A stretch of DNA of 11,491 bases from an uncultured Collinsella sp. Lineage in GTDB: Bacteria; Actinomycetota; Coriobacteriia; Coriobacteriales; Coriobacteriaceae. The DNA is taken from the NCBI GenBank assembly GCA_958349325.1, contig CATWCP010000031.1, positions 1 through 11,491 on the forward strand, in the 5' to 3' direction. Both the position numbers and the translations under genes were made by a program. Each line of letters begins with the position of its first letter. The first letter of the stretch is position 1. Positions 1 through 5,813 of this stretch are shown piece by piece. The notes under the pieces were generated by a model. It ran no database searches. It was given only the letters and a program-made list of their open reading frames with translations, and was not told the origin of the DNA.

Positions 1-1501
1 TACGCATACCGCCGCCGCCGGCCTCAAAGCCGTCCATGACAAAGTCGTAGGTGCACGAACCGGCTGCCAACGGGTCGGCCTCGATCTTGGCAATGTCGGT
101 CTCGGTCGGCAGGGTAAAGGGCTGGTGCTCGGCAGCATAGGCCTTGCGATCCTCGTCCCAGTGGAACAGCGGGAAGTTGACGACCCACAGGAAGTCGTGA
201 CCCTCGCGCTTGATCTCGAGTGCGTTGGCCATGTGAGAACGCATGCCACCCAGGATCTCGTCGGAGAGCAGGCGCGGGCCGGCGGCGAACATCACAAGAT
301 CGCCGGGCTCGACGTCCATGCGCTCGCGCAGAGCCGCCATCTCCTCGTCCGAGAAGAACTTGACGATGGGGCTGTTGATGGAGCCGTCCTCGCGGAAGGC
401 GATCCAGGCCAAGCCCTTGGCGCCAAACGTGGAGGCCACGCCGGCAAGCTTATCGATCTTGGCACGTGCCCAGGCACCGGCGCCCTTGGCGTTGATGGCC
501 TTGACGACAGAGCCCTCCTCGTTTGCGGCAGTCGCAAAGACCTTGAACTTGGAGTTGGCAAAGATGTCGGTCAGGTCGACCAGGTGCATGCCATAGCGGG
601 TATCGGGCTTGTCGGAGCCATAGGTGTCCATGGCCTCCCAGTAGTCCATGCGACGCAGCGGCGTGGGCATCTCGACGCCCATGCGGCCGAAGGCGTCGGC
701 CAGGACCTCCTCGAGCGCGCTCATGACGTCATTCTGGTCCACGAAGGACATCTCGATATCGACCTGGGTGAACTCGGGCTGACGGTCGGCACGCAGGTCC
801 TCGTCGCGGAAGCACTTGGCAACCTGGTAGTAGCGCTCAACGCCACCAACCATGAGCAGCTGCTTCAGAAGCTGCGGGGACTGCGGCAGGGCGTAGAAGT
901 TGCCCGGCTGGATGCGGCTGGGAACGATGAAGTCGCGGGCGCCCTCGGGCGTGGACTTGAACAGGGAGGGCGTCTCGACCTCCATGAACTCACGGTTGTG
1001 CAGTGCCTCGCGAATGGCAAAGGTAAAGTCGGAGCGCAGCTTGAGGTTGGCCATCATCTCGGGACGGCGGAGGTCCAGATAGCGATAGCGCAGGCGGGTG
1101 TCCTCGCTGGTCTCGATGCCGTCCTCGATCTGGAACGGCGGGGTGACGGACGTGTTGAGAACCTCGGCGTGGTCGGTCAGGACCTCGATCTCGCCGGTCG
1201 CGAGCTTGGTGTTGGTGGTCTCCTCGCCACGGGAGCGCACGACGCCGTGGATCTTGATGGGCCACTCGGGACGCATGGTCTCGGCGATCTTAAAGGCGTC
1301 GCCGTCGGAGTGCTCGGGGTCGAAGGTGAGCTGCGTGATGCCCTCGCGGTCGCGAAGATCGCAGAAGATAAGGCCGCCGTGGTCGCGGCGACGGCTCACC
1401 CAACCGGTGAGGGTGACCTCTTCGCCCACGTTCTCGCGGCGAAGCTCGCCGCAGGTACGGGTGTGCATGGAATGCTCGTCGATGGGACGGGTCTGGCTCA
1501 T
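1..1501 (-). CDS. aspS: Aspartyl-tRNA synthetase (partial, C-terminal end beyond window)
   Basis: Cytoplasmic class II synthetase that charges tRNA-Asp with aspartate using ATP. The window holds the first 500 codons; bacterial-type enzymes are about 590 residues, so roughly 90 are missing beyond the left edge. An N-terminal anticodon-binding OB fold contains GWVSRRRDHGGLIF (residues 33-46). The catalytic domain has class II motif 2 as FRDEDLRADRQPEF (231-244), and the last visible residues, GFEAGGGGMR, correspond to GYEVGGGSVR of E. coli AspRS. The ATG at 1499-1501 was chosen because a strong Shine-Dalgarno (AAAGGAGGA, 1510-1518) sits 8 bases upstream; the next in-frame Met (residue 12) has none. 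His41 aligns with the E. coli Leu30 position; histidine there is typical of non-discriminating enzymes that also charge tRNA-Asn. The gene is divergent from serB. Confidence 0.97.
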   Translation of the reverse strand, partial: MSQTRPIDEHSMHTRTCGELRRENVGEEVTLTGWVSRRRDHGGLIFCDLRDREGITQLTFDPEHSDGDAFKIAETMRPEWPIKIHGVVRSRGEETTNTKLATGEIEVLTDHAEVLNTSVTPPFQIEDGIETSEDTRLRYRYLDLRRPEMMANLKLRSDFTFAIREALHNREFMEVETPSLFKSTPEGARDFIVPSRIQPGNFYALPQSPQLLKQLLMVGGVERYYQVAKCFRDEDLRADRQPEFTQVDIEMSFVDQNDVMSALEEVLADAFGRMGVEMPTPLRRMDYWEAMDTYGSDKPDTRYGMHLVDLTDIFANSKFKVFATAANEEGSVVKAINAKGAGAWARAKIDKLAGVASTFGAKGLAWIAFREDGSINSPIVKFFSDEEMAALRERMDVEPGDLVMFAAGPRLLSDEILGGMRSHMANALEIKREGHDFLWVVNFPLFHWDEDRKAYAAEHQPFTLPTETDIAKIEADPLAAGSCTYDFVMDGFEAGGGGMR

Positions 1502-1528
1502 ACCAGTGATCCTCCTTTATGGATCTGT

Positions 1529-1553
1529 GCCGCCCCGTGTCGTTCCGGGCGGC
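1529..1553 (-). promoter_or_regulatory. Stem-loop in the aspS leader
   Basis: On the minus strand GCCGCCC and GGGCGGC form a perfect 7-bp GC stem around an 11-base loop. It lies 10 bases upstream of the aspS Shine-Dalgarno. There is no T-run, so it is not a classical terminator, and I see no T-box sequence. It could affect translation or mRNA stability, but in GC-rich DNA a short stem can also occur by chance. A TAAGAT at about 1607-1612 (minus) could be a weak aspS -10 box, without a good -35. Confidence 0.3.
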
Positions 1554-1757
1554 GTCGTACAGATTTGCCCAGCCTGCGTAAACCGCGCAGCCAGACATGG
1601 CGTTCTATCTTATCGCACCCGCGTCGATGTGCCGCGAAAAAGTAGCTCTTGCCCAAAGACTTGACGGAGACGAAACAATTGACGCACCGCGGCCGTCGCC
1701 CAGGCGTGCGGCGTGCGACAATGTGCCCCAATACAACTGCACTCGGAAAGGCCCGCC

Positions 1758-2393
1758 ATGACTGCACGCCTCATCGTTATGGATATCGACTCCACGCTCA
1801 TCAACCAGGAGGTCATCGACCTGTTGGGCGAGGAGGCCGGCGTAGGCGAGCAAGTGGCGAAGATCACTGAGCGCGCCATGCGCGGCGAGCTCGACTTTAA
1901 GCAGGCGCTCGAGGAGCGCGTGGGGCTGCTTGCCGGCTTGGACGAGAGTGTGTTCGAGCGCACCTTTGAGCGCGTGACGTTTACCCCCGGCGCGCTGGAG
2001 CTTGTGCGCTCGGCGCACAGCAAGGGCTGGAAGGTCGGCGTGGTAAGCGGCGGCTTTCACGAGGTCGCCGATAAGATCATGGCCGCCGCGGGCATCGACT
2101 TTTGCCTCGCTAACCGCCTGGAAGTCGTGGACGGCAAGCTCACCGGCAAGCTGGCGGCAGACATCGTGACCAAGGAATCCAAGCTCATCCGGCTGCTGGA
2201 TTGGGCGGTTGAGTGCGGCGTCGATATGGCACACACCGTGGCAATCGGCGACGGCGCCAACGATATCCCCATGATTCAGGCCGCGGGCACGGGCATCGCG
2301 TTTTGCGCCAAGCCCAAAACGCGCGAAGCCGCCCCGTTTGCCATCGACGAGCGCAACCTGATGCTCGCCATGGACATCATCCTGCGTGACTAG
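1758..2393 (+). CDS. serB: Phosphoserine phosphatase
   Basis: HAD-superfamily hydrolase of 211 residues that removes phosphate from O-phosphoserine, the last step of serine synthesis. Motif I is MDIDSTL (residues 8-14), with Asp9 the expected nucleophile and Asp11 the general acid/base. Motif II is VVSGGF (95-100), a candidate motif III lysine lies near 139-142, and motif IV is GDGANDIPMI (164-173), very like the E. coli GDGANDLPMI. The helical cap between motifs I and II is present. It has no N-terminal ACT-like extension, so it is the short form. The ATG at 1758 follows GGAAAGG (1745-1751) at a workable distance; the longer in-frame reading to 1713 has no better site and would precede the DxD core by unneeded residues. 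The gene is divergent from aspS and ends 114 bases before larB. I see no convincing promoter or U-tract terminator of its own. A broader HAD phosphatase role cannot be excluded, but motif agreement favours SerB. Confidence 0.93.
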   Translation: MTARLIVMDIDSTLINQEVIDLLGEEAGVGEQVAKITERAMRGELDFKQALEERVGLLAGLDESVFERTFERVTFTPGALELVRSAHSKGWKVGVVSGGFHEVADKIMAAAGIDFCLANRLEVVDGKLTGKLAADIVTKESKLIRLLDWAVECGVDMAHTVAIGDGANDIPMIQAAGTGIAFCAKPKTREAAPFAIDERNLMLAMDIILRD

Positions 2394-2429
2394 CCGATCC
2401 GTCTAACAATTGAATCAGTCCGTCCTATA

Positions 2430-2463
2430 GTTTCCGAACAATTTTGTCTTAGTGTTCGGAAAC
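2430..2463. promoter_or_regulatory. Perfect 11-bp inverted repeat upstream of larB (candidate operator)
   Basis: GTTTCCGAACA (2430-2440) and TGTTCGGAAAC (2453-2463) are exact reverse complements separated by 12 bases. The centre lies about 44 bases before the inferred larB transcription start, where an activator would sit, and the right arm touches the -35 region. No U-tract follows, so it is unlikely to be the serB terminator. The binding protein is unknown; candidates are the TetR-family protein encoded at the end of this operon or a LarR-like (Crp/Fnr family) regulator encoded elsewhere. Confidence 0.6.
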
Positions 2464-2475
2464 ATACCCTATGAG

Positions 2476-2484
2476 TGCTAGACT
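2476..2484 (+). promoter_or_regulatory. Candidate extended -10 promoter of larB-larC-tetR
   Basis: TGCTAGACT has the TGn extension followed by a 4/6 match to TATAAT. A weak TTCGGA (2456-2461) lies 17 bases upstream as a -35. Transcription would start near 2491, leaving a short leader that contains the larB ribosome site (AAGGGA, 2496-2501). The weak -35 overlapping the palindrome fits an activator-dependent promoter. Prediction only. Confidence 0.4.
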
Positions 2485-2507
2485 TTGCGCCGTCGAAGGG
2501 AACATAT

Positions 2508-3290
2508 ATGGATAAGCAAGATCTTGAGCAATTGCTGAGCGATGTTGCCGGCGGAGCAGTCACCCCGGCAGTCGCCCTCACGCGCATCCAGACGGCGCCG
2601 ACCGCCGACCTGGGCTTTGCACAGCTCGATCTTTCGCGCGGGGTGCGCCAGGGAGCCGGCGAGGTTGTCTACGGTGCCGGTAAAACCGCCGAGCAGATTA
2701 CCGCCATTATCGAAGCGCTGCGCGATGCCGGCCAGGAGCGCGTCCTGGTCACGCGCCTGGACAGCGAAAAAGCAGCCCGTACCTCGGAGCTCCTCGGCAA
2801 CGGCATCGACCTGGGATATATCCCGAACGCACAGCTCGCCCTCGTGGGCGGCAAGCCCTCCCCTACTGGCAACGGACGCATCGTCGTCGCCTGCGCCGGC
2901 ACGAGCGACTTGCCCGTCGCCGAGGAAGCCGCGTTGACGGCCGAATTCTATGGCAACGAGGTCGACCGCCTCTACGACGTGGGTGTTGCCGGCCTGCACC
3001 GCCTGCTCGCGCATGCCGAGGAACTTGCACAGGCGCAGGTGGTCATCGCCATCGCCGGCATGGAGGGCGCGTTGGCGAGCGTTGTCGGCGGCCTGGTGAG
3101 CTGTCCGGTCATCGCCGTTCCCACCAGCGTGGGCTACGGCGCAAGTTTTGGTGGCGTAGCCGCACTGCTCGCCATGCTCAACTCCTGTGCCAGCGGCGTA
3201 TCGGTCGTCAATATCGACAACGGCTTTGGTGCCGCCTACCAGGCAAGTCTTATCAATCATCTGAGCGCCGGCACACCCCGCGCCCGCTAA
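2508..3290 (+). CDS. larB: LarB, nickel-pincer cofactor synthesis carboxylase/hydrolase
   Basis: Catalyses the first step of nickel-pincer nucleotide synthesis: it carboxylates the pyridinium ring of nicotinic acid adenine dinucleotide and hydrolyses the phosphoanhydride. The 260-residue product is close to the usual length of about 250. The C-terminal half is PurE/AIR-carboxylase-like. Blocks typical of LarB are DLGFAQLDLSR (34-44), EVVYGAGKT (52-60), GTSDLPVAEEA (131-141), YDVGVAGLHR (156-165), IAGMEGALASVVGGL (182-196), PTSVGYGASF (205-214) and LNSCASGVSVVNIDNGFGA (224-242). Cys227 in NSCASG corresponds to the cysteine reported to form a covalent pyridine intermediate in Lactiplantibacillus LarB. 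The ATG at 2508 is preferred because AAGGGA lies 6 bases upstream; an in-frame GTG at 2475 would fall inside the inferred promoter. Its TAA overlaps the larC Shine-Dalgarno, so the two are translationally coupled. Confidence 0.96.
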   Translation: MDKQDLEQLLSDVAGGAVTPAVALTRIQTAPTADLGFAQLDLSRGVRQGAGEVVYGAGKTAEQITAIIEALRDAGQERVLVTRLDSEKAARTSELLGNGIDLGYIPNAQLALVGGKPSPTGNGRIVVACAGTSDLPVAEEAALTAEFYGNEVDRLYDVGVAGLHRLLAHAEELAQAQVVIAIAGMEGALASVVGGLVSCPVIAVPTSVGYGASFGGVAALLAMLNSCASGVSVVNIDNGFGAAYQASLINHLSAGTPRAR

Positions 3291-3300
3291 GGAGCATTCC

Positions 3301-4212
3301 ATGTCCAATCATCAGCACACGCTTATCATCGACGGCACCTCGGGCATCAGCGGCGACATGACTGTCGCGGCCCTGCTCGACCTGGGCGCCAGCGAGGAGC
3401 ACCTGCGCGAACAGCTCGCTACGCTGCCGGTCGACGGCTTTACGATCGCCGTCACGCGTGCAAACAAGCATGGCATCGACGCCTGTGATTTTGACGTCCA
3501 GCTTGCAGAGGAGCTCGAGAACCACGACCACGATATGGCCTGGCTCTACGGCAACGAAGCAGCTGCCGAGCACACGCACGAGCACGAGCACCACCATCAT
3601 GAGCACGACGAGCACAGTCACTGCCACGAACATGATCATGAGGCCCACGGCCATGACCACGAGGGCCATCATCACGCCCACCACCATCACCACCGTTCTT
3701 TGGCGGACGTCACTGCTATCATCGACGGCTCGCAGCTAAGCGATGGCGCCAAGCGTCGTGCGCTCGCCATCTTTACCGCGCTCGCCGCCGCCGAGGCAAA
3801 GGCCCACGGCAAAACGCCCGAGACCGTCATGTTCCACGAGGTGGGCGCCGTCGACTCCATCGTTGACATCTGCTCGGTCGCCATCTGCCTCGATGACCTG
3901 GGCATCGAGGATATTGTCGTCGAGTCGCTCTCCGAGGGCCACGGCACCATCCACTGCGCCCACGGCCTTATGCCCATTCCCGTCCCCGCTGTCGTCAACC
4001 TGTGCCAGGCGGGCAATATCGCCCTCACGCCCGCACCGGTCGCCGGCGAGCTCGTGACGCCCACGGGCGCCGCCATCGTTACCGCGCTGCGCACGTCCGA
4101 GCACCTGCCGGCACGCTACCACATCGAAGCCGTCGGCTACGGCGCCGGCAAGCGCCCCTACGAGGGTTGCTCCGGCACGCTCCGTTGTCTACTCGTTCAC
4201 GTGGATGCATAG
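3301..4212 (+). CDS. larC: LarC N-terminal part (LarC1), nickel-insertion protein lacking LarC2
   Basis: LarC inserts nickel into the dithiolated pyridinium nucleotide to complete the LarA cofactor. The 303-residue product covers the LarC1 domain: GTSGISGDMTVAALLDLG near the start (12-29), HEVGAVDSIVDI (about 179-190), HGLMPIPVPAV, ELVTPTGAAIV and VGYGAGKRPYEG near the end. Full-length LarC is about 400 residues and has a C-terminal LarC2 domain needed for CTP-dependent nickel insertion; here TAG follows LLVHVDA and no other frame continues it. Residues 91-131 hold 24 histidines out of 41, a nickel-binding or storage tract found in the same place, though shorter, in other LarC proteins. The start has AAGGAG (3289-3294) six bases upstream. 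In Lactiplantibacillus larC1 and larC2 are joined by ribosomal frameshifting; here the downstream space is taken by tetR, so LarC2 must be encoded elsewhere or be absent. Confidence 0.93.
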   Translation: MSNHQHTLIIDGTSGISGDMTVAALLDLGASEEHLREQLATLPVDGFTIAVTRANKHGIDACDFDVQLAEELENHDHDMAWLYGNEAAAEHTHEHEHHHHEHDEHSHCHEHDHEAHGHDHEGHHHAHHHHHRSLADVTAIIDGSQLSDGAKRRALAIFTALAAAEAKAHGKTPETVMFHEVGAVDSIVDICSVAICLDDLGIEDIVVESLSEGHGTIHCAHGLMPIPVPAVVNLCQAGNIALTPAPVAGELVTPTGAAIVTALRTSEHLPARYHIEAVGYGAGKRPYEGCSGTLRCLLVHVDA

Positions 4213-4214
4213 CC

Positions 4215-4754
4215 ATGGATGCCCGCAAAGAAAAAAGCCGCGCTGCCATCGTTGCAGCGTTCTCCGAGCTGCTACGCGAAGAGGATTACGGCAAGATTAT
4301 TGTCGGCGACATCATCGCTCGTGCCCATGTTGGTCGGGCCACATTCTACGGCCTCTTTAAGAGCAAAGACGACCTACTGTCCGAGCTCGTGAGCGACATC
4401 TGCGCCCACGCCCTCGACGACGATGGTACGCCGCTCGACGACCCACTCGTGCAAGTCGAGCATATCCTCAACAACCTCTGGGATCGTCGTCAGGGCGTAC
4501 GCGCCCTCGTAGCCGGCGCCGGCTCACGCGTCTTCGCCGACTGTCTCCGCAAGACCATCATGTCGCGCGCAGCCGAAACCGTCCCCACCGACCCCGCAGG
4601 CCCCGCCAGCACCATGGACCGCAGCTTCTTACTACACCACATAGCCTCAAGCTTCGTAGCAACCGTCCAATGGTGGGCCTGGCACAACTTCCAAGCAGAC
4701 AAAGCCGACGTAGCCAAAGACTACCTCTCGGCCATAAAGCCCCTCTTCAGATAG
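4215..4754 (+). CDS. TetR/AcrR-family transcriptional regulator
   Basis: A 179-residue DNA-binding protein. The N-terminal three-helix domain (about residues 6-55) ends in the typical recognition helix and following segment: VGDIIARAHVGRATFYGLFKS (positions 30-50), then KDDLLSELV. The C-terminal part, including LHHIASSFVATVQWWAWHNF (140-159), resembles the ligand-binding half of TetR proteins with a tryptophan-rich helix. The ATG begins two bases after the larC stop and has no clear Shine-Dalgarno, suggesting translation coupled to larC. Co-transcription with larB and larC makes a role in controlling the lar genes plausible, perhaps as an autoregulator sensing a hydroxy acid; this is inference, since TetR ligands cannot be read from sequence. 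The 15-bp palindrome between larA and the channel gene (5790-5804) has a size and form usual for TetR operators. Confidence 0.9.
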   Translation: MDARKEKSRAAIVAAFSELLREEDYGKIIVGDIIARAHVGRATFYGLFKSKDDLLSELVSDICAHALDDDGTPLDDPLVQVEHILNNLWDRRQGVRALVAGAGSRVFADCLRKTIMSRAAETVPTDPAGPASTMDRSFLLHHIASSFVATVQWWAWHNFQADKADVAKDYLSAIKPLFR

Positions 4755-4886
4755 ACGCCCCCTCCCAAGGCGTCGTCGCTTCCCAAAGTGTCGCCCTCAT
4801 CTCAACGCCCCAACAGCAAAGCGCCCCTCACACCCAATTTCAGATATATGTTGGGTTGCCTGTTCCGACGCGACTAAGATCCCGCA

Positions 4887-5011
4887 GCTGGCCGCATGGG
4901 GTAACTTCCCAGCGCGTTCCGCAGGACGCAAAAAGGCTCGCCGCACGAAGTGCGCAGCGAGCCTTTTTGCATGTCCGAGAACGCGCTGGGAAGTTACCCC
5001 ATGCGGCCAGC
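4887..5011. repeat. 125-bp nested palindromic element between convergent lar units
   Basis: The outer arms, 4887-4918 and 4980-5011, are exact 32-base reverse complements. Inside is a partly paired segment beginning CCGCAGGACG (4919-4928), then perfect 14-base arms (4928-4941 and 4957-4970), then an apical hairpin CGCAC-GAA-GTGCG (4942-4954). The layout is shared with the element at 7821-7947. It sits between tetR and the minus-strand channel gene, 21 bases past the latter's stop. It may be a dispersed palindromic repeat that has been adopted as a terminator. Confidence 0.85.
4928..4970. terminator. Bidirectional intrinsic terminator for tetR and the channel gene
   Basis: GCAAAAAGGCTCGC pairs with GCGAGCCTTTTTGC around a small GAA-loop hairpin. 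Read either way, a GC-rich stem is followed by a run of five T, which suits termination of both the plus-strand larB-larC-tetR transcript and the minus-strand larA-channel transcript. Confidence 0.75.
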
Positions 5012-5032
5012 GGACAACTATGTAGCCTCAGA

Positions 5033-5764
5033 CTAGAACATGCCCAAGAAACCATGCACAAACAGCGCGGCCAGAGCGGCACCGACAAACGGTGCGATGC
5101 CAGGAACAAGCAGGCCATACTTCCAGTTGTTGTCAGCCTTGTTCTTGATCGGCAGCACCTGATAGGCCATGCGAGGACCAAGGTCACGAGCCTGGTTCAT
5201 GGCGAAGCCGGTGATGCCGCCCATGCCCATGCCAACGGCCCAAACGATCAGACCGACGCAGATGGCGAGCATCAGAACGTTCTCGCCAGCACGGTTAGCA
5301 GCAGCAAGGATGGCGCTGATGAACACGAAGGTGCAGATAGCCTCGCAGAAGAAGTTGCGGGCATAGTTGGTGCCCTCGGTGGTGGGGTTGGTCGAGAAGA
5401 TGTTGCGCTGAGCAATGGGATCGACGACACCATCGGAAGCCTTGAACTCATCGGCATACATAAGCCACGCGATCACGGCACCCGCAAAGCCGCCGAGCAT
5501 ATCGGCAATCATGAAGGGGATGCAGCTGCTCCACGGCACCAGGCCGACGATGCACTGGGCAAGCACCATGGCGGGGTTCATGCACACGGCGCCGCCAAAG
5601 ATAAACAGAGCAACCGAGATGCCAAAAGACCAGGTGGTGATGGCAAACATGTGGCCGGAGCCCTGATACTTGGTGCCCTTAAGCACGGTATCGCAGTGCA
5701 CGCCCACGCCAAAGATGATCATGAGGGCCGTTGCGCCGAATTCGCAGAGGAGTTTGGTAAGCAT
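5033..5764 (-). CDS. larD: MIP-family channel (aquaglyceroporin-like; probable lactic acid channel LarD)
   Basis: A 243-residue inner-membrane channel with six predicted membrane spans (roughly 5-25, 40-59, 83-103, 138-157, 165-187, 218-240) and two re-entrant half-helices. The first signature is CMNPAM (NPA at 63-65). The second is TGFAMNQARDLGPR, with NQA at 190-192 where E. coli GlpF has NPA in an otherwise nearly identical stretch. By alignment with GlpF the selectivity filter is Trp45, Gly178, Phe187 and Arg193, the glycerol-type set, so a small organic solute rather than water alone is expected. In Lactiplantibacillus the lar operon includes a GlpF-type lactic acid channel, LarD; the position just downstream of larA (49-base gap) supports that role. 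The start at 5764 has a modest AAGG about five bases upstream. Glycerol uptake is the alternative. Confidence 0.9.
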   Translation of the reverse strand: MLTKLLCEFGATALMIIFGVGVHCDTVLKGTKYQGSGHMFAITTWSFGISVALFIFGGAVCMNPAMVLAQCIVGLVPWSSCIPFMIADMLGGFAGAVIAWLMYADEFKASDGVVDPIAQRNIFSTNPTTEGTNYARNFFCEAICTFVFISAILAAANRAGENVLMLAICVGLIVWAVGMGMGGITGFAMNQARDLGPRMAYQVLPIKNKADNNWKYGLLVPGIAPFVGAALAALFVHGFLGMF

Positions 5765-5789
5765 AAAACCTTATCTTTCTTGTCGGTTA

Positions 5790-5804
5790 TAAACGATTCG
5801 TTTA
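5790..5804. promoter_or_regulatory. Perfect 15-bp palindrome between larA and the channel gene
   Basis: TAAACGA and TCGTTTA flank a single T, a perfect 7-bp inverted repeat within the 49-base gap. On the minus strand TATAAC (5788-5793) overlaps it and resembles a -10 box, so it could be an operator over an internal promoter of the channel gene. With a 1-base centre it cannot form an RNA hairpin with all seven pairs. The nearby TetR-family protein is a candidate ligand. Confidence 0.45.
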
Positions 5805-5813
5805 GGCCGCGCA

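Noticed and set aside
1502..1620. T-box riboswitch in the aspS leader
   Set aside because: No T-box consensus or competing terminator; only a simple 7-bp stem is seen.
125..1645. 506-codon open frame on the plus strand
   Set aside because: Exactly antisense to aspS, whose motifs are unmistakable; its protein is a low-complexity G/L/V/H-rich shadow typical of GC-rich codon bias.
1661..1722. TTGACG boxes (1661, 1679) and GACAAT (1717) as a serB promoter
   Set aside because: No -35/-10 pair has acceptable spacing.
2478..3308. 276-codon open frame on the minus strand
   Set aside because: Antisense shadow of larB.
3571..3693. Short CRISPR-like or tandem repeat in the histidine-coding DNA
   Set aside because: The repetition follows from His/Glu codons; there are no regular spacers.
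4002..4214. Frameshift continuation of larC into the tetR frame
   Set aside because: The overlapping upstream part is an out-of-frame reading of larC, and downstream of 4215 the frame is TetR, not LarC2, so programmed frameshifting is not supported.
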